DNA of 64,000 nucleotides from Rhizopus arrhizus (lineage: Eukaryota; Mucoromycota; Mucoromycetes; Mucorales; Rhizopodaceae): positions 868,001-932,000 of the forward strand of contig JAKZZE010000017.1 of NCBI GenBank assembly GCA_024220505.1, written 5' to 3'. Below, piece after piece: positions 34,634-47,300 of the stretch; positions within the stretch are counted from its first letter, which is position 1; each line of letters opens with the position of its first letter. The notes below the pieces were generated by a model. The model searched no databases. It was not told where the DNA came from and saw only the letters and a program-made list of their open reading frames with translations. A program made the position numbers and the translations under genes.

Positions 34634-35761
34634 ATGAGTGATAGCAAAGTTCTCTGTCAAAATATTCTTGGTCGTTGGTGGACTAATAGTATTAATAAAA
34701 CGAACCTCTGGGCCGAAATAATTAATATAAATTCTGCAGCTTTGAAACCTCAAGAACTTGATGTACTTCAATTGCGTGGAAGAATACAAACAGATGATGT
34801 GGGTGCCACAGTATTTAAAAAAGACAGAATACAAAGCACCGATACATTGGTCTTCAAGGTACTTCAGTAGAACCAGCGTCTTATATAATAGATCTTTATG
34901 CTCAATAACATGGAGAAATTACTGGCCGCTGTGTTATTATTGACCCTGGAAGGCGAGACCTTTTGAACTGTGTACATAAAAACTCTATTGCTGATACACC
35001 AAGTCTTGTCAAGTTAAGATGGAAAAAGCAAAGAAGTATCGTGGCATCTGTGAAGCCATTAAACTACAAGAGATATAAAATGTTGAAGATACTCTTATAA
35101 ATCCTCGATCTTTAAATCTACAAAATTTTGAAGAATACCTTAGAAAACGTATATTGGTTACTGAATTGTTACAAAGACATTATACTAAAACTACAACTAA
35201 TCACCTGACGATGCATTCCTTGCAGCGAAAGTTGAAACTGTCCAAGTGCATTAGAAGGCAGAAAGCTAGCGAGGATATGGTCGTCAAACTGAAAAGTAAA
35301 TTTGGAAACGATGCTGTTTTTGTTATGGGCAACTATTCCACTCTAAGCAACTGGTGTCAACAGCCTGTGCGGGACGTCAGATGCAGAAGGCTGCTGAAGA
35401 AGCATGGGATTTTTAGTGTATTTGATTGATGAGTTTTGGTCAAGTCAGTACTGTCCCTCTTGTGGATATTGTAGTCTGACAACCTTCAAGAGAGTACCAA
35501 ATCCATAATCGTATCAAAGACAAAATAATCCTGAGGTGATTTTTCATGGTTTACTTGGGTAATCAAATACTCTGATTAATAATTATTAAAATTGTTCGCT
35601 GACTTGTCTTTTTATTGTTCTCATCCTTCGCTTAAATGGTGAAATAACAGAGGGATTTCAGCATGCTGGAGCTGAAAGGAGAGGCCCGACTAGGACAAGA
35701 TTTGAAGAGAATGAAGAACGATGAGTTTTATCTAGAACCCTGTAACTTTCCAACATAATCA
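34634..35761 (+). pseudogene. Decayed Fanzor gene, copy 2 (5'-truncated)
   Basis: Plus-strand pieces in Fanzor order: ALKPQELDVLQLRGRIQTDDVGATVFKKD (parallel to FRGTIYTDGVGVSVLKQN of copy 1), GRCVIIDPGRRDLLNCVHKN with the RuvC-I-like Asp intact, INPRSLNLQNFEEYLRKR, LQRKLKLSKCIRRQKA, KLKSKFGNDAVFVMGNYS, RRLLKKHG, then after a shift LIDEFWSSQYCPSCGYCSLTTFKRVPNP. A last readable piece, LRLNGEITEGFQ with AGAERRGPTRTRFEENEER, ends at about 35727. Breaks occur near 34870, 34900, 35097, 35400 and 35510, and the second Cys pair and NRD motif cannot be found. The N-terminal half is absent. It differs clearly in sequence from copy 1, so it is a separate lineage rather than a recent duplicate. No TIRs like those of copy 1 were seen. 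Confidence 0.72.
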
Positions 35762-35861
35762 TCGCTGTGTTACCTTAGATGCACTTTGGTAGGTTTGAAC
35801 TTGATTAACTTAATATTTTGTTTATTAACATTCAGTTGATGTACCTTTTATCATTGAATGT

Positions 35862-36473
35862 ATGTTTCGAGTTATTGGTAAGTTTCATATTGATATATTA
35901 TCTATTTTCTACTAATTGATTTTTTTTTCTTTTATTACATGAACTTATTATTGCTACTACCCTTATTCTATCTTTTGCAACATTTTTTTTTATCTTATTT
36001 GTACGAATTTTTTCTTAAAAGTATATCAATAATTTTGGAATAAAATGTACTAGAGTCAATCTTAATTATCAATAGCACCCAATGTAAATATCTGTTGCCG
36101 ACAGTAGATCTACACCTTACACTTGTAATTCAAGTAGTTTATTATCAACTGTGACTTACAGTACAGCTTACAGAGAACAAACAAATTAAATTTTATTCCA
36201 TTCATTCCTATTAATCACACAGTTGCCGGATTGAAAGGTGAAGGTGAGGTGATAAAGACTTTTTTTGCCATGCTTTATTTTCAATCTTAATATCTAACAG
36301 ACTTTCTAAGTCCTATTTCTTCAGATCTTGAAAGTGCCTTGGTCATTCTTTGTTGCTTATATTTTGGAAGAAAGAGTAACAAAGAAATTGAATCAAAAGC
36401 ACAAGGGCGAGCAACTACCACATCTTCATCTTCCACTCCGGCAACTGTGTGGTCTGTAAATCCTCGATTTTGA
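35862..36473 (+). CDS. Tentative small spliced gene, 59 residues
   Basis: The exon at 36325-36473 follows a good acceptor (TTCTTCAG) and reads DLESALVILCCLYFGRKSNK, a Ser/Thr-rich segment and a stop. Two tiny exons, 35862-35877 (MFRVI) and 36223-36237, with GTAAGT and GTGAAG donors join in phase to give 59 residues. The first intron would be 345 nt, long for this region, and the middle exon only 15 nt. Only the last exon has good coding character. The true start may lie elsewhere. Confidence 0.25.
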
Positions 36474-36986
36474 ATTTCCTAATCTTAGCTTGACGTTGCT
36501 GGTATCGCAAAGCAAAGAGCAACCTAATGAAAAGGAGGATGGAAAAATGATGAGATTCTTTTTTTACTCATTTAAATAGCGATGTTAAAAGAACGTGTGA
36601 TACCTTCCCTTGTTGGCAATAACAGATTTGTTTGACCGTATATTTCACAAAAAATTCCATCATGTGCAACAGAACAAAAAAATCAGAAAAGGGGGGATTG
36701 AATTAATGGAGAATTGTTTGCTCAGCCAATTTGCTGGATTGACTTTAGGTTTAAGCTTTCTAAAGGCTGTTAACTAATTAAAGGTATTAGCGGTGTTTTT
36801 ATAGTGTTATTCATGAAGATTCAATAGACTAAAAAGTTGCAGATACGAAAGAAATCAATTTGTTTACTTCCATAAATAGTAAGTCTATGACGACATTTTA
36901 GGTTGCACACAAAAAGAGTCTGGGCCTTAAAAAAAAGGAAATTTCGTTTTTTTTTTCTTTTTTTTTTTTTTTCTACTTTTTATAAA
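36474..36986. other. Promoter region of the tyrosine phosphatase
   Basis: AT-rich non-coding DNA ending in a T-rich tract (36948-36972) and a TATAAAATG start context at 36981-36989. No gene seen. Confidence 0.35.
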
Positions 36987-39478
36987 ATGAGCTTGACTTT
37001 TGAGTCCCCAACACATATAGGAAACCAAGCGAATGATGCCTATTTTACTCCTTTAAATGCACCTACTTCACTGTCCACAACCAGCAATTCTAGCAATATA
37101 AACAATAGCACCAATGATTCTTTAACTGCAAGTACTCCATATTATACTGCTCCTATTAACCCTGTACTCCATCAAGAGTTTTTGAATGCCATTCAAGCTC
37201 GTCAAGCTTCCCAACCAACTGTCCTTAGCAGCCCTTCAAACGGGCAAAAACCCGTTTTAGCCATGGGTTCACTTGCTAATCGTAGACTAAAATTACAACA
37301 GCAACAGCAGCAGCAATCTCAACAAAAACAAAAAGTGACAGACAACGAATGTAGCACGCTTTCTTCCGTAGCACCTATTGTTCCTAATCAGTTAAATGAG
37401 CTTCTGACCAAGACCAATTCAGGCTCTTTACTCATCTTGGATGTTCGTTCGTTTGTTCAATTTTCACATTCAAGGATTTGTGGCTCTATTAATGTTTCTA
37501 TACCAAACACAATATTAAAACGGCCCACATTTACTTTGGATAAAGTTTACGAAGCCATTGTTCATGAAGGAGCTAGAGAAAAATTACGAAGCTGGCAAAC
37601 AGCCGATCACATCGTATTTTATGATCAACAATCACAATTTTTGCAAGAAAATAACGCCTGTACTTATTTAAGCACTAAATTAATTAAATCAGGCTTCAAA
37701 GGAAGACTACACTACTTGAAAGGTATAAATTAAAAAAAAGCAAGAATAAATAGACGAAACAAAAAATATTAATACACTGTCTACAGGTGGCTTTGATTCC
37801 TTTTCTGACCAGTACATGGAAAAAATTGAATCTAACCCAATTAGTCCTACATCTGGACTCATGAATGGAGGTATTCCAACTGGACCACCTACGACTATCG
37901 GAGGCACTTCTGGTTTTTCTTTGAACCTCAATGGCGGTGGTGGTCGACGTCCTATGCTTCGTTTAAATAACTTGCCTATGGCTACACCCACACTCGGACC
38001 ATTTACGGCGCCTATGCCGCAATTTGACAACCAAGCATTTAATCCTTTCTTTTCAAACATCCGTCAAAACATGGAATTGTCACATGGGCCCATTCGAGAG
38101 CGATTTCCTATTAGATTGCCGCCTAAATGTTATATTGATCCAAGCGACAATGATCATATTCAAGTAGATAGATCTCCGCTACTTGTTGCTGGTAGTCAAA
38201 TGGATTCTGAACATACAAATTGCTTCAAGGCACCCACTTGGTTACAAAATACAGTAAAAGAGCAAGGACCAAAATTATTAGCTGAAAGTTATGAGGTAAA
38301 TCACCCTTGCTTTATCATTGGATTTTTGCTTATCATTGTTGCCATAGAAACTAGAACGAACAGAACAAAGAAGACTTCAAAATATCATGCATTTTCATTC
38401 TAAACATACAAATAACCCTGCCGAATTTCCTTTTAGTATTGTTGCTGGTATTGAAATGGGTGCGTTAAACAGATATACAAACATTTGGCCATATGGTAAA
38501 TAACAGAAAGTATACATAATAAACAATGGGTCCTAATATCACTTTTTAGAATACACAAGAGTTAAAATAAAAGAACATCACAGTTCGGATTACATCAATG
38601 CAAGCTACATTCAATATATTGATGGAGAAGGATGCATATCTGATGCAAAGCCAGAAGCGATAGACGTGAAATATATAGAAGCAATGAAAAATAGCAAGAA
38701 AACATCACCTTATCGTCAATATATTTCAACTCAAGGCCCATTGCCTGCAACGTTTAACGATTTTTGGCAGGTTGTTTGGGAACAGAATTCTAGAGTGCTG
38801 GTCATGTTAACAAAAGAAGAAGAAATGAACAAAGTAAAAAGAAGATTGTGTTGATAACAAAGTTTTTTAATTTTTTCCCTTTTACCTTAGATAAAATGCC
38901 ATCGTTACTGGCCCAAGACATTAAATGAGGCTGTTACATACGGACAAACTACGGTTACATTAACTAGCGAGAATATACACAAAGTGAAATGCCTAGGAGA
39001 TGATAAGAATGAAGAGGATGCGATCATTATAAGGCAATTAACAATTTCAAAAAAAGGGGATAGTCGATCTATCACTCATTTACAATATACCGGCTGGATG
39101 GATTTTGGAGTACCAGATAATCCTTTAGGAACATTGCAAATTATTCAAATGGCTAGTAAAGCGCAGGAAACGTACTCAAAACCAGATTCAGCGGTAGGTC
39201 CAATGATTGTTCACTGTTCTGCTGGTTGTGGTCGATCGGGTGCCTTTTGTGCAATTGATACTGTACTCTATCGATTGTCTCAAACGAATTGTAGTACAAA
39301 GTCAGATGTTTTGTTAGAAACAATTTCCCGTTTCCGTGAGCAAAGACTAAGCATGGTGCAGACACTAAGACAATTTGTTTTTTGCTATGAGGCTATCTTG
39401 TGGTGGCTACTAGGCTACGGTCAAGACATAGATAGTGAATCATCGGCAAATGCAGAAGATATGGATACCTCTTTGTAG
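36987..39478 (+). CDS. Protein tyrosine phosphatase with N-terminal rhodanese domain (Pyp1/Ptp2/Ptp3 type)
   Basis: Probable MAP-kinase tyrosine phosphatase. Five exons (36987-37722, 37787-38295, 38348-38495, 38550-38833, 38891-39478) give 754 residues. Residues about 125-260 form a rhodanese/CH2 domain ([26 protein letters not shown] ... [10 protein letters not shown]). A Gly/Pro-rich linker follows, then the catalytic PTP domain: [48 protein letters not shown], a [10 protein letters not shown] loop in the place of the WPD loop (Trp replaced by Phe), and the P-loop [12 protein letters not shown]. The rhodanese plus PTP order is known from S. pombe Pyp1/2 and yeast Ptp2/3, which dephosphorylate stress and pheromone MAPKs. 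A polyglutamine stretch lies at about 37290-37335. It converges on MDM34 with 144 bp between stops. Confidence 0.9.
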
Positions 39479-39622
39479 ATACAAGACTTTTGTTTTAAAA
39501 TAAAAAAAGTAAATTTCCTTTATTTCGATACAATAGTTTATATACATGTGCATATAGTGAGTAAAATAAATAAATATGGTATACATTTGAGAAAGAGAAA
39601 CACATAATCAGTAATAATGTTC

Positions 39623-41281
39623 TCATGTGTTTGTTGATGACTGAGTACTTAGTCGAATAATACGTCTTTTTGGTTTCTTCTTTGGCTTCGACTTTAATTC
39701 AACCTTGACTGTATGCGGTAAGGAACGGTATGTGAAATGTTCTATTGTATGTGTGAATGGTGATATTGTATGATGGATACTTGTTAGTTGTGCCAATTTG
39801 GCTGCAACAGTGTTTTCTCTAGGATTTAATACAATGTCTTCATCCATTGGCATCATTGTTAGTCTCTTTTCTTCCTGTTTAACCAGTGGTAGTTCTGGCC
39901 CTTCAGTTATATACCAAGGAGCATCTACATCATCTGCATACATTTCTGCTGCCACCATTGAGTTTACTGAAGATTCATCATAATAATAGTCTTCGTATTC
40001 ATCCTCTGCTAATTTTGTTTGTGAGTCTCCAAATTCAGAATAGGGTGGTGTCTTTAAGGCTGCAAGCCGACTGCTGTAGAGTTCATTCAGCGTAGATAGG
40101 TTGGCTGCTGTAACTGGTATACTTTGATTGTTTATAAAAGGTGATTCTTTCATATTAGTTGCTTCTGGTGACGTAGATAACAATTCACTGTTTCTAGCAT
40201 TTCCATTTGTTGTTTCATGCATAAAATGTAAATCACTAAAGCTGCCGTACATGGAAGTAGCATTCGGTCTTCTAAAAGAGCTGTTGGCTAATTCTTGGCC
40301 ATATGAAAATGACAGGGGTAAATTGGGTAATGTATTCGTTCGTGGTGAAGAGGAATCAAATTCTGGCATTGATAAAACATCAAATGGCTTATTGTTGCTC
40401 ATTGAAGCGGAATTTGGAATGGTTGTAGTAGCAGTTGTTGCCATGGCATTGTTGCGCTCAACGCCAGGATCGGAAAATACAGAGCGAGCTTTGTGGGCAT
40501 TTTTTTTCAAAAGATCTAATCTTTGGGCTTGTAGCCATTCTTCTTGATCTTTTTTAGCTTGCATCTCTTGTTCTTTTTGAATATGACGTAAACTTAGATT
40601 ATGTATCATTACAGGTAAATCTTCTTGAAATAAATTTCGCAACTGATTTTCAATCTCTCGCTGTAAAAATGATCGAACACTAGTGATGCTGTCAAAGGTA
40701 GAGCTTACAAGAATACTTTCCAATGGATCATTTTTAAAGACGAGTGTAATACCCTTTGTTTTTGAAACAACAAGTACAATAATTCCTCTTAATTTAAGAT
40801 CACTGATTCTTAATAACATCGGTACAATCAATGGTTGATTTGCAGCCAAGACAGTAGGTTGAGTGTGTCGAGGTAAATCTGATTCTTTTGCATGCATTGG
40901 ATTTGCCTAAATACTTTATTTAATCATTTATTTTATAACTGAATATTTTCTTTTTACCTGAACTTTTGTTTGTATCACAATGTATGCATCACCACAATAA
41001 GTTAACTTGAATATTCCTCGGAATTTATCAGTAGAGAGCTCCCCTATTTCCAATATTTCTAATTCAGGTGCCTAGTAATTAATAAAGGAAAAGTAAGGAG
41101 TGGTTTTTCAAATATTGTTTTTTCTAGAAATTACAGTGGTGCCCATGTGTAATTCAGTGACGGAAATATAATCAACAATATTTTTTGGTTTGTTTCCTTT
41201 ATTCAATGCTGTTTCAAGTTGTGAACGAGCTTCTTGATAGAATTCAGCATCGAATTCGGGCCAGTTGAATTTGAAGGCCAT
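39623..41281 (-). CDS. MDM34: ERMES tether subunit MDM34
   Basis: Outer-mitochondrial-membrane subunit of the ER-mitochondria encounter structure; its SMP domain carries phospholipids. Three exons (41281-41135, 41071-40958, 40906-39623) give 514 residues. The N-terminus [15 protein letters not shown] is nearly the family signature, followed by [63 protein letters not shown] and [31 protein letters not shown], which complete the SMP domain at about residue 195. The rest is a low-complexity Ser/Asn-rich and acidic tail ending in a basic [15 protein letters not shown] block, as in many fungal Mdm34 proteins. Both introns are consensus and phase 0. Confidence 0.93.
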
Positions 41282-41375
41282 TTAAATTCTTTTATTCTTA
41301 ATTTGAAGAATATAATTATTTGTGCTGATAAAAGAAAAAAAAAAAAAATGCATATTTTTTCTGTAGGGTTCCTAA

Positions 41376-41377
<2 letters not shown>

Positions 41378-41435
<58 letters not shown>
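41378..41435. repeat. 58-nt T homopolymer upstream of MDM34
   Basis: Uninterrupted T run (A run in the sense of MDM34) 97 bp before its start codon. The longest such tract in the window and a likely nucleosome-free promoter core. Confidence 0.6.
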
Positions 41436-41438
<3 letters not shown>

Positions 41439-41802
41439 GATGACGTTTTTCTTTTTTCTTTTGGAGACCAGTTGGTGTGGGGCATTACTCAAAAGATTTG
41501 AAGCAAATAAATGAAATAGCCTTCATTTTTAACTGTTGTGCTAAACAAAATTTAACTCAATTTTTTACTACAACTGCTTCTTTAATGCTTTCAAAATTCT
41601 ACTGATCGAAATCAATGCAATTGTATTTTCGATAGCAACATTGCTATTGAACAGAGAATAACTTGTGTGATAAAGCAGGTGACATCGTTCAATAATTTTG
41701 ATAACGAGGATATATAAAACAGGACTTGATTTTACAAAAAAAAAGTCTTTATTTAAAAAAGGCTCATTTTTCGAAGTGACAAAAATCATGAGTACTTGCT
41801 GT

Positions 41803-42954
41803 TTACTTAAACTCTTTAAAATTATCACGATTCTTCTTAAAATATTCCTTCACGCTGCGAGGTTCGGCGTTCAAAATTTCCTTGAGATCGTTAGTGCAAA
41901 TATCTTGCTTATCAGCATTAGCTAAGTGCCAGCCTTCCATCATCATTTCAACCGCATGGTCGTGGAGATATTTACCAAGAGGAAAAGACCATGGTCCATC
42001 ACGTTCGAATTTTTCAATTTCTTCTCGCCAATTTTGTTCGTGATGAACGGAGCGTTCCTTGAATCGCTTGTCATCTCTCATACGGCGAAGGTATTCTTTC
42101 ATTTGATGTTCAGATATTTCCTTGAAATGCAACCCTTCACGTCCCAATCCAACACCAATTTCACGAGCTATCTCCTTGGATGTCATAGTGTGCATAGGAG
42201 TGAATTCATAAAGCTTTTTCATTTTACTAGATTTTTTGCCGCGTCCGTCATGCTCCATACTCGCTAACTTATATATAGCATTAGTCACATCATTGATGTC
42301 AATACAACCCCATTTAGCATTCTCCCTGACAGGAAGAGCAAGCATATTTTCGCCTTCGATCTGAGGGGCCATGAAATAAAAGTATTGATTAAATCTGGAA
42401 TGACGAACAATACAGTGGTTCTCATGAAAATGCTCCTTGACCATCTTCTCAATCTTGTGGAGCTTCATAAAGTTGGGGTACTTGTGTTGCTCATCAGCTT
42501 GACGTTCTTCAATGCGGTCAACACCAACACTATTATACGTGTCTATAATTAGCTTTGATAGCAATATATAGTTGCATATATCCTCTTACAATGAGTGCAT
42601 ACAAAAGAACTCAACTTTATGGTATTGGCTGACCTTTATCATATGTTCAGCTTCCTTAAGACTATCGTGGGATTTTTCTGGAATAAGAGCAACAGTACGG
42701 GCATCCTTCAAAGCCTGGCGGAGCTTTTCCTCATCTTTGTAATCGACTTCCATCACATCTGCTCCCATTTTTTCAAGAAGATTAAAACCATAACCATGTC
42801 GACTGCGGCAAAGAACACGCAGTTTATGTTCAACTGCAAAATTATCTTCACGTTTCTTTTGCGCTTGGAGCATACGGTAAGCCATGGCAAAGCCAAGGAA
42901 AGAGTCACCATTGGTAATGATGCAAACATTTCGAGTATTAGTATTAGCAGACAT
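41803..42954 (-). CDS. NmrA-like NAD(P)-binding family protein
   Basis: Atypical short-chain dehydrogenase fold that binds NAD(P) and often acts as a redox sensor rather than an enzyme. Two exons (42954-42590 and 42529-41803) give 363 residues. The N-terminal Rossmann start is VCIITNGDSFLGFAMAYRML, where the classic GxxGxxG is degenerate (NGDSFLG). It is followed by ADVMEVDYKDEEKLRQALKDARTVALIPEKS and, across the intron, KVEFFCMHS-FVGVDRIEE and HKIEKMVKEHFHENHCIVRHSRFNQYF. GCIDINDVTNAIYKL and TSKEIAREIGVGLGREGLHFKEISEHQMKEYL are typical of the NmrA C-terminal half. The intron chosen (GTAAGA donor, AATAG acceptor, 60 nt) gives the best family match. A GTCAGC donor is an inferior alternative. 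Confidence 0.85.
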
Positions 42955-43245
42955 TTTCGTGAATGAAAAAAAAGGGAAGTTTTATCTTGCCCTTATATAC
43001 AAATATTTTTTTTTGTAGTTTCAATGTACCTGTCATTGACATGTCTAAAAAATATATGTTTTTTTTTCAGATCTATCTTAATTCTTGTTATTGACAAGTG
43101 ATAAGAATCGTTTAATCCTTGTTGAAACAATACATAATATAACATCAAAGTATTAAATTAAAATTCCTGCCTCATTTTGTCCGAATTTAAGCTCTATTTT
43201 ATTTAAACAAGTATGGTACAATTTCTGATCTATGATACGGGTTTT

Positions 43246-43707
43246 TCATGAAGCACGACAAAGAACTTCACCGCCTACGTTCTTTTCAATAGCTTCCTGA
43301 AGTTCTAAGACGCCTCGGTTTGTGTTTACAATAGCAATTTCTCCAGGCTGAAGTGGCTTAATAAATTGTGCTCTTCTTCCATTAGCAACATTTTTTAGTT
43401 CATTTACTGTAAAGTGAACTTTCTTTGAAGGCTTACTAACAACAGCAAACTTTGATAAAACAGGTGTGTTTTCCTTGTATTTCAATGTAAGCCAAAGTCG
43501 TCTAGTAGCCACATTATCATTCGTTGTAGGGATATAGGTTTGATCTGGGCCAAGGTGATTACCACGAGTGACAGAAGAGATAAATCCTTCCTTATAAAGA
43601 ATGTTAGAAACAGCTAAATTCATCTTTGTTTCTGGTATCGCAATTGATTGGAGCCTGGCACGAAAGCCGTTTTGAACTCTAGCACAAAGGTCGTAAATGC
43701 GAGGCAT
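43246..43707 (-). CDS. MRPS8: Mitochondrial small ribosomal subunit protein uS8m
   Basis: Intron-free gene for 153 residues. Family features are the N-terminal YDLCARVQNGFRARLQSIAIPETKMNLAVSNILYKEGFISSVTRGN, a WLTLKYKENTPVLSKFAVVSKPSKKV core, and the conserved C-terminal GEIAIVNTNRGVLELQEAIEKNVGGEVLCRAS with the S8 'TxxGVLxxxEA' pattern. It binds the central domain of the mitochondrial small-subunit rRNA (known for S8). The start at 43707 gives the full N-terminal helix and no removable presequence, as in other fungal Mrps8 proteins. Confidence 0.93.
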   Translation of the reverse strand: MPRIYDLCARVQNGFRARLQSIAIPETKMNLAVSNILYKEGFISSVTRGNHLGPDQTYIPTTNDNVATRRLWLTLKYKENTPVLSKFAVVSKPSKKVHFTVNELKNVANGRRAQFIKPLQPGEIAIVNTNRGVLELQEAIEKNVGGEVLCRAS

Positions 43708-44373
43708 TCTTCCAACAACTAAACAATATTGGGAGGAAGGGGGCTAAAACAAAACTAATGCCCAAATAAAGAAAACGGGTCCAGATGCCTTTTTGTCCAA
43801 TCAAATTCAAATTTAACTTAACTATAAGCCACTGCACTAAGTTTTGTTCAATAATATGCTTCCAACCTCCGGTATTGGTACTGATAATGCGGCTAAAGTA
43901 TCCTTTCGCATGAAGTCATCTTTTTTAAAATTGACACTATTATGATTATTAGCTAAAGACAATTAGCAAACCTGCTAGAAAGCTAAAGGACTGCCTAAAC
44001 ATATAAATATAATACTAGGAGATAGGTATTTTATACTTATAGCTATTGAATAGTTTTTTCTTTTCTTTTTCACTGATCGAGCTTATCCACATAAGTACAT
44101 AGTTATCATTGATGAAGTCTGTGTGCCAAATGCCCCAATAAAATTAAGTGAATTTTTTTAGTGTTGAAGCATGTGATAACTTAACTACATGAAGCGTCCT
44201 AAAAAGTCTATTATCACTATACGCATCTTTTTTAATGGTTTGGAGCAAAATCTATTTAATACATAGAACAGAGACTCATGCTGCTTTCAACAAAAGAAAG
44301 TAGATAAAATAAAAAATTTGTTTCATTAAATAATTTCCATAAAAGAGAATAATAAAACATAATACTATTTTTG
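43708..44373. other. Intergenic, no supported gene
   Basis: AT-rich spacer between the uS8m promoter and the 3' end of the glucan synthase gene. Nothing else recognised. Confidence 0.4.
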
Positions 44374-47300
44374 CTACATTAACAAAGGGATTTTAAACTT
44401 CAGTTGTGGTTTGATAATAGCAGGTGCAACAATCAAGCCAAGAAAGACAGTAAATAAAGATATAAGAAGAAAACCATACATGGTTGCCACCTTTCTTCTT
44501 TTGGAGCGTTCAATGGAAGAATAAACAGGTTCCTGTATTTGATCCTTTGGTCTAAGCCAGAAAAGCATCAAAGAGTGCCATTTGTCTATTCCTGGAATTA
44601 GGCAAATAATAAACAGGAAAAATATAATAAAATGGCCCATTACAAAATCCGTGGCAAACAAAGTCATCTCCGTAATCTTACAAACATACTCGCGATAGGG
44701 CTGCGATAATGCATACCATCCAAACTATTAATAAATATTAGTGATAGAACTGTTTTAATAATTTATCTAGTACTTACATTTCGACCATACCATCGTCCTG
44801 TCCACCATGCTTGATTGGTCTGACCTTCACCAAGCTCTCTTGTTAGTAAAGCTACTGTCATGAGCTTTATAATAAAACGCTGGACAAATCCAGCAGCAAT
44901 GATGCCCAACAAAAGCGATGAGAATTGCCAATTTTCCAGAAAATATAATAATTCAAAAAACGCAATCAAGTTCAAAACAGCCCATCCATGAGCAACAGCA
45001 GCTATTGTAGAGCCAAATTTCACACCACAGCAACATGAAGCAATACATCCTCCAAAGAGAGATACAAAAAATAAAATCACCAGGATGCCAGCATTAAGTA
45101 AGATAGGACCAAAAGATATAGCAAGTACCCTGAGAAGAGTATTTGATTGATGTGAAAGGCGAATAGAGTTTGCAGATTCAAAACTATGAAAATATACATA
45201 TGCAAATACACAAAGAGTCGCTAAAATAAAAGGAACAAGTAATTCAGAGAAAAAAACAGCCATAAATCGAGATTTTGAGTGAAATGCTTGATTACTTTTG
45301 TCAGAGTCCTCAAGTTGCTTCTTTTTTATACCAGTGGTTCGTAACCGTATTGATCTACAATGCCCAATCCAAGAGTTGTTATGACTTTTCCCATTACCAC
45401 GGCAAAGCCATCGAATATATTCTCGATAATCATAGAGAAAATCAGTTAGGGCAAACTGGTGAGGATTGAAGACGAATGGAGATATAATAAGAGCTAAAAC
45501 TGTCATCCAAAAGTACAATAAATGGGGCATCCATAGAACAGTGGAGCCAAACAACAAAATTAAAGCCAGTCTGGCACCAGCATACATACTGACATCTGCA
45601 AATCTTGAGTACAGCAGCGGGAATGAAAGTCGAGTGGTTGCAATACCACGACCTGTTCCAATATACTTCGCACCACCAAATGTTAAATTGTTTAAAATTG
45701 CGTTTGTATACGTTTGTGTGACAAAAATTTCAAAAAATGGTGAAAGAGATAACATGTGTTTGCATAATCGACTGAAAGCCCGGAATAGTCCTTTTTCGGT
45801 TGTTTCTTGCAAAAACAAGGGCAAAAAGGAAACTGATATAACCGAAAAGATAGAGATCATGACACGTTTCAGCCATTCGTAAATAGGAGTGAAATTGTAG
45901 CACTCTCCGGACGTAAGTACTGTTTCGGATGTAGAGTTATCAGTTTCACATAGTGTCAAAGGCATGCTCGTTGCACCAACAAAAAATAACATGAGAATGA
46001 ATGTGTGGATTGAGAACATAATGAATATGTTGTTTATATGAAATCCAGGGTGAGCATAATAGAACGTCAAAAACCGGTCCAGTGGAAGTTGAGTACCGAG
46101 ATAATAGTATTCACGGGAAAGCATCTGCTCACCCATACCACTTCCAATTTTTGTGACAAAATTAAGCACAGATCCAAATCCTAAATCACGTCCTTTTCCA
46201 CATTGAAAATATTCTACATGCTTGATTCTTCCTCCTCTTTGAAAAGCGTTCATGCCGGCATAAATGTCTTCGTTCAAATGTAAGCCCTTTTGAGCTTTGC
46301 TGACACCACCACGAGTCGTCATAAAAGTAGCATTTAAAATATCTGGATGACCGTAATGGAGCTACATATCAACAACAGTGAAATTAGATACATACAAAGG
46401 TCACAAATTTATTCATGGTATTACCCTTCCTCCAATGGTTGCCATAATCCGTTGTGTTAGGGTGCCAAAAGTCTGCTCTTTACCAGCAGCAACATCACCA
46501 AGAATACCAACATTTTCTGAAAAGATATATTCACGAGCTCCTACAATTGCCACAGGACTTTTATTGGATTCTGTTTGTGCATACGGCGATCTATCAGGAG
46601 GGGTTGTCTCTTCAAACTCTCCAAGTACACTGCGAATCTTTATGCACTCTTCTAAATAGTTGTCTTGGTTAGCATCAATCAACTGGAGGTATTCGCCTCT
46701 ATAGTATATCAAAGCTGTGTTTTGGTTGTCTGATTTTCCGTCACCTAGGATAGGATTACCTGGAAGTCGGATTCGATACTTTGGGGAACGTCTACCATCA
46801 TGGGATATAGGGCAGTTACCATCAATAAGAACAGAGTAAAAAGCATTCTCCTTTTTTATGTCATTATCGTCAGTATCTTCGATTGTAAGGGATTCTTGCT
46901 CCAAATATGCAATCTGCAAGTCAGGATAGGCTTTCATTATATATTCCACATTTTCTTTTTCTTCTTTGTTGAACGAACTGTATCTCTGCATCGCAATTAC
47001 AAATTTGAATTTTCGCTTAGCCATTTGATCAAGCTCTAAGTCTGTAAGATTATGATTTGTAGACGGAGATGGCTGAATATTTGGGAGATCAGGGGTTTCA
47101 ACGCGATATAGAAGTTTAATTGCCTTTTGGTAGTTCATAAATCCACTGATGGTTCGATAAAGAGTTTGTGATCGAAGAGAAGCCCATATACGAGTTCTAA
47201 TGGTGTACTCTGGTGCTGCTGATTTAAACCCAACGCAATAAAATGGTAGATCATCAATTTTATGTTTTGTTTCTGTTTTTTCATCTGCAATAGCACTCGA

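Noticed and set aside
45275..45882. Plus-strand frames inside the glucan synthase gene
   Set aside because: Antisense to a clearly conserved exon and without domains.
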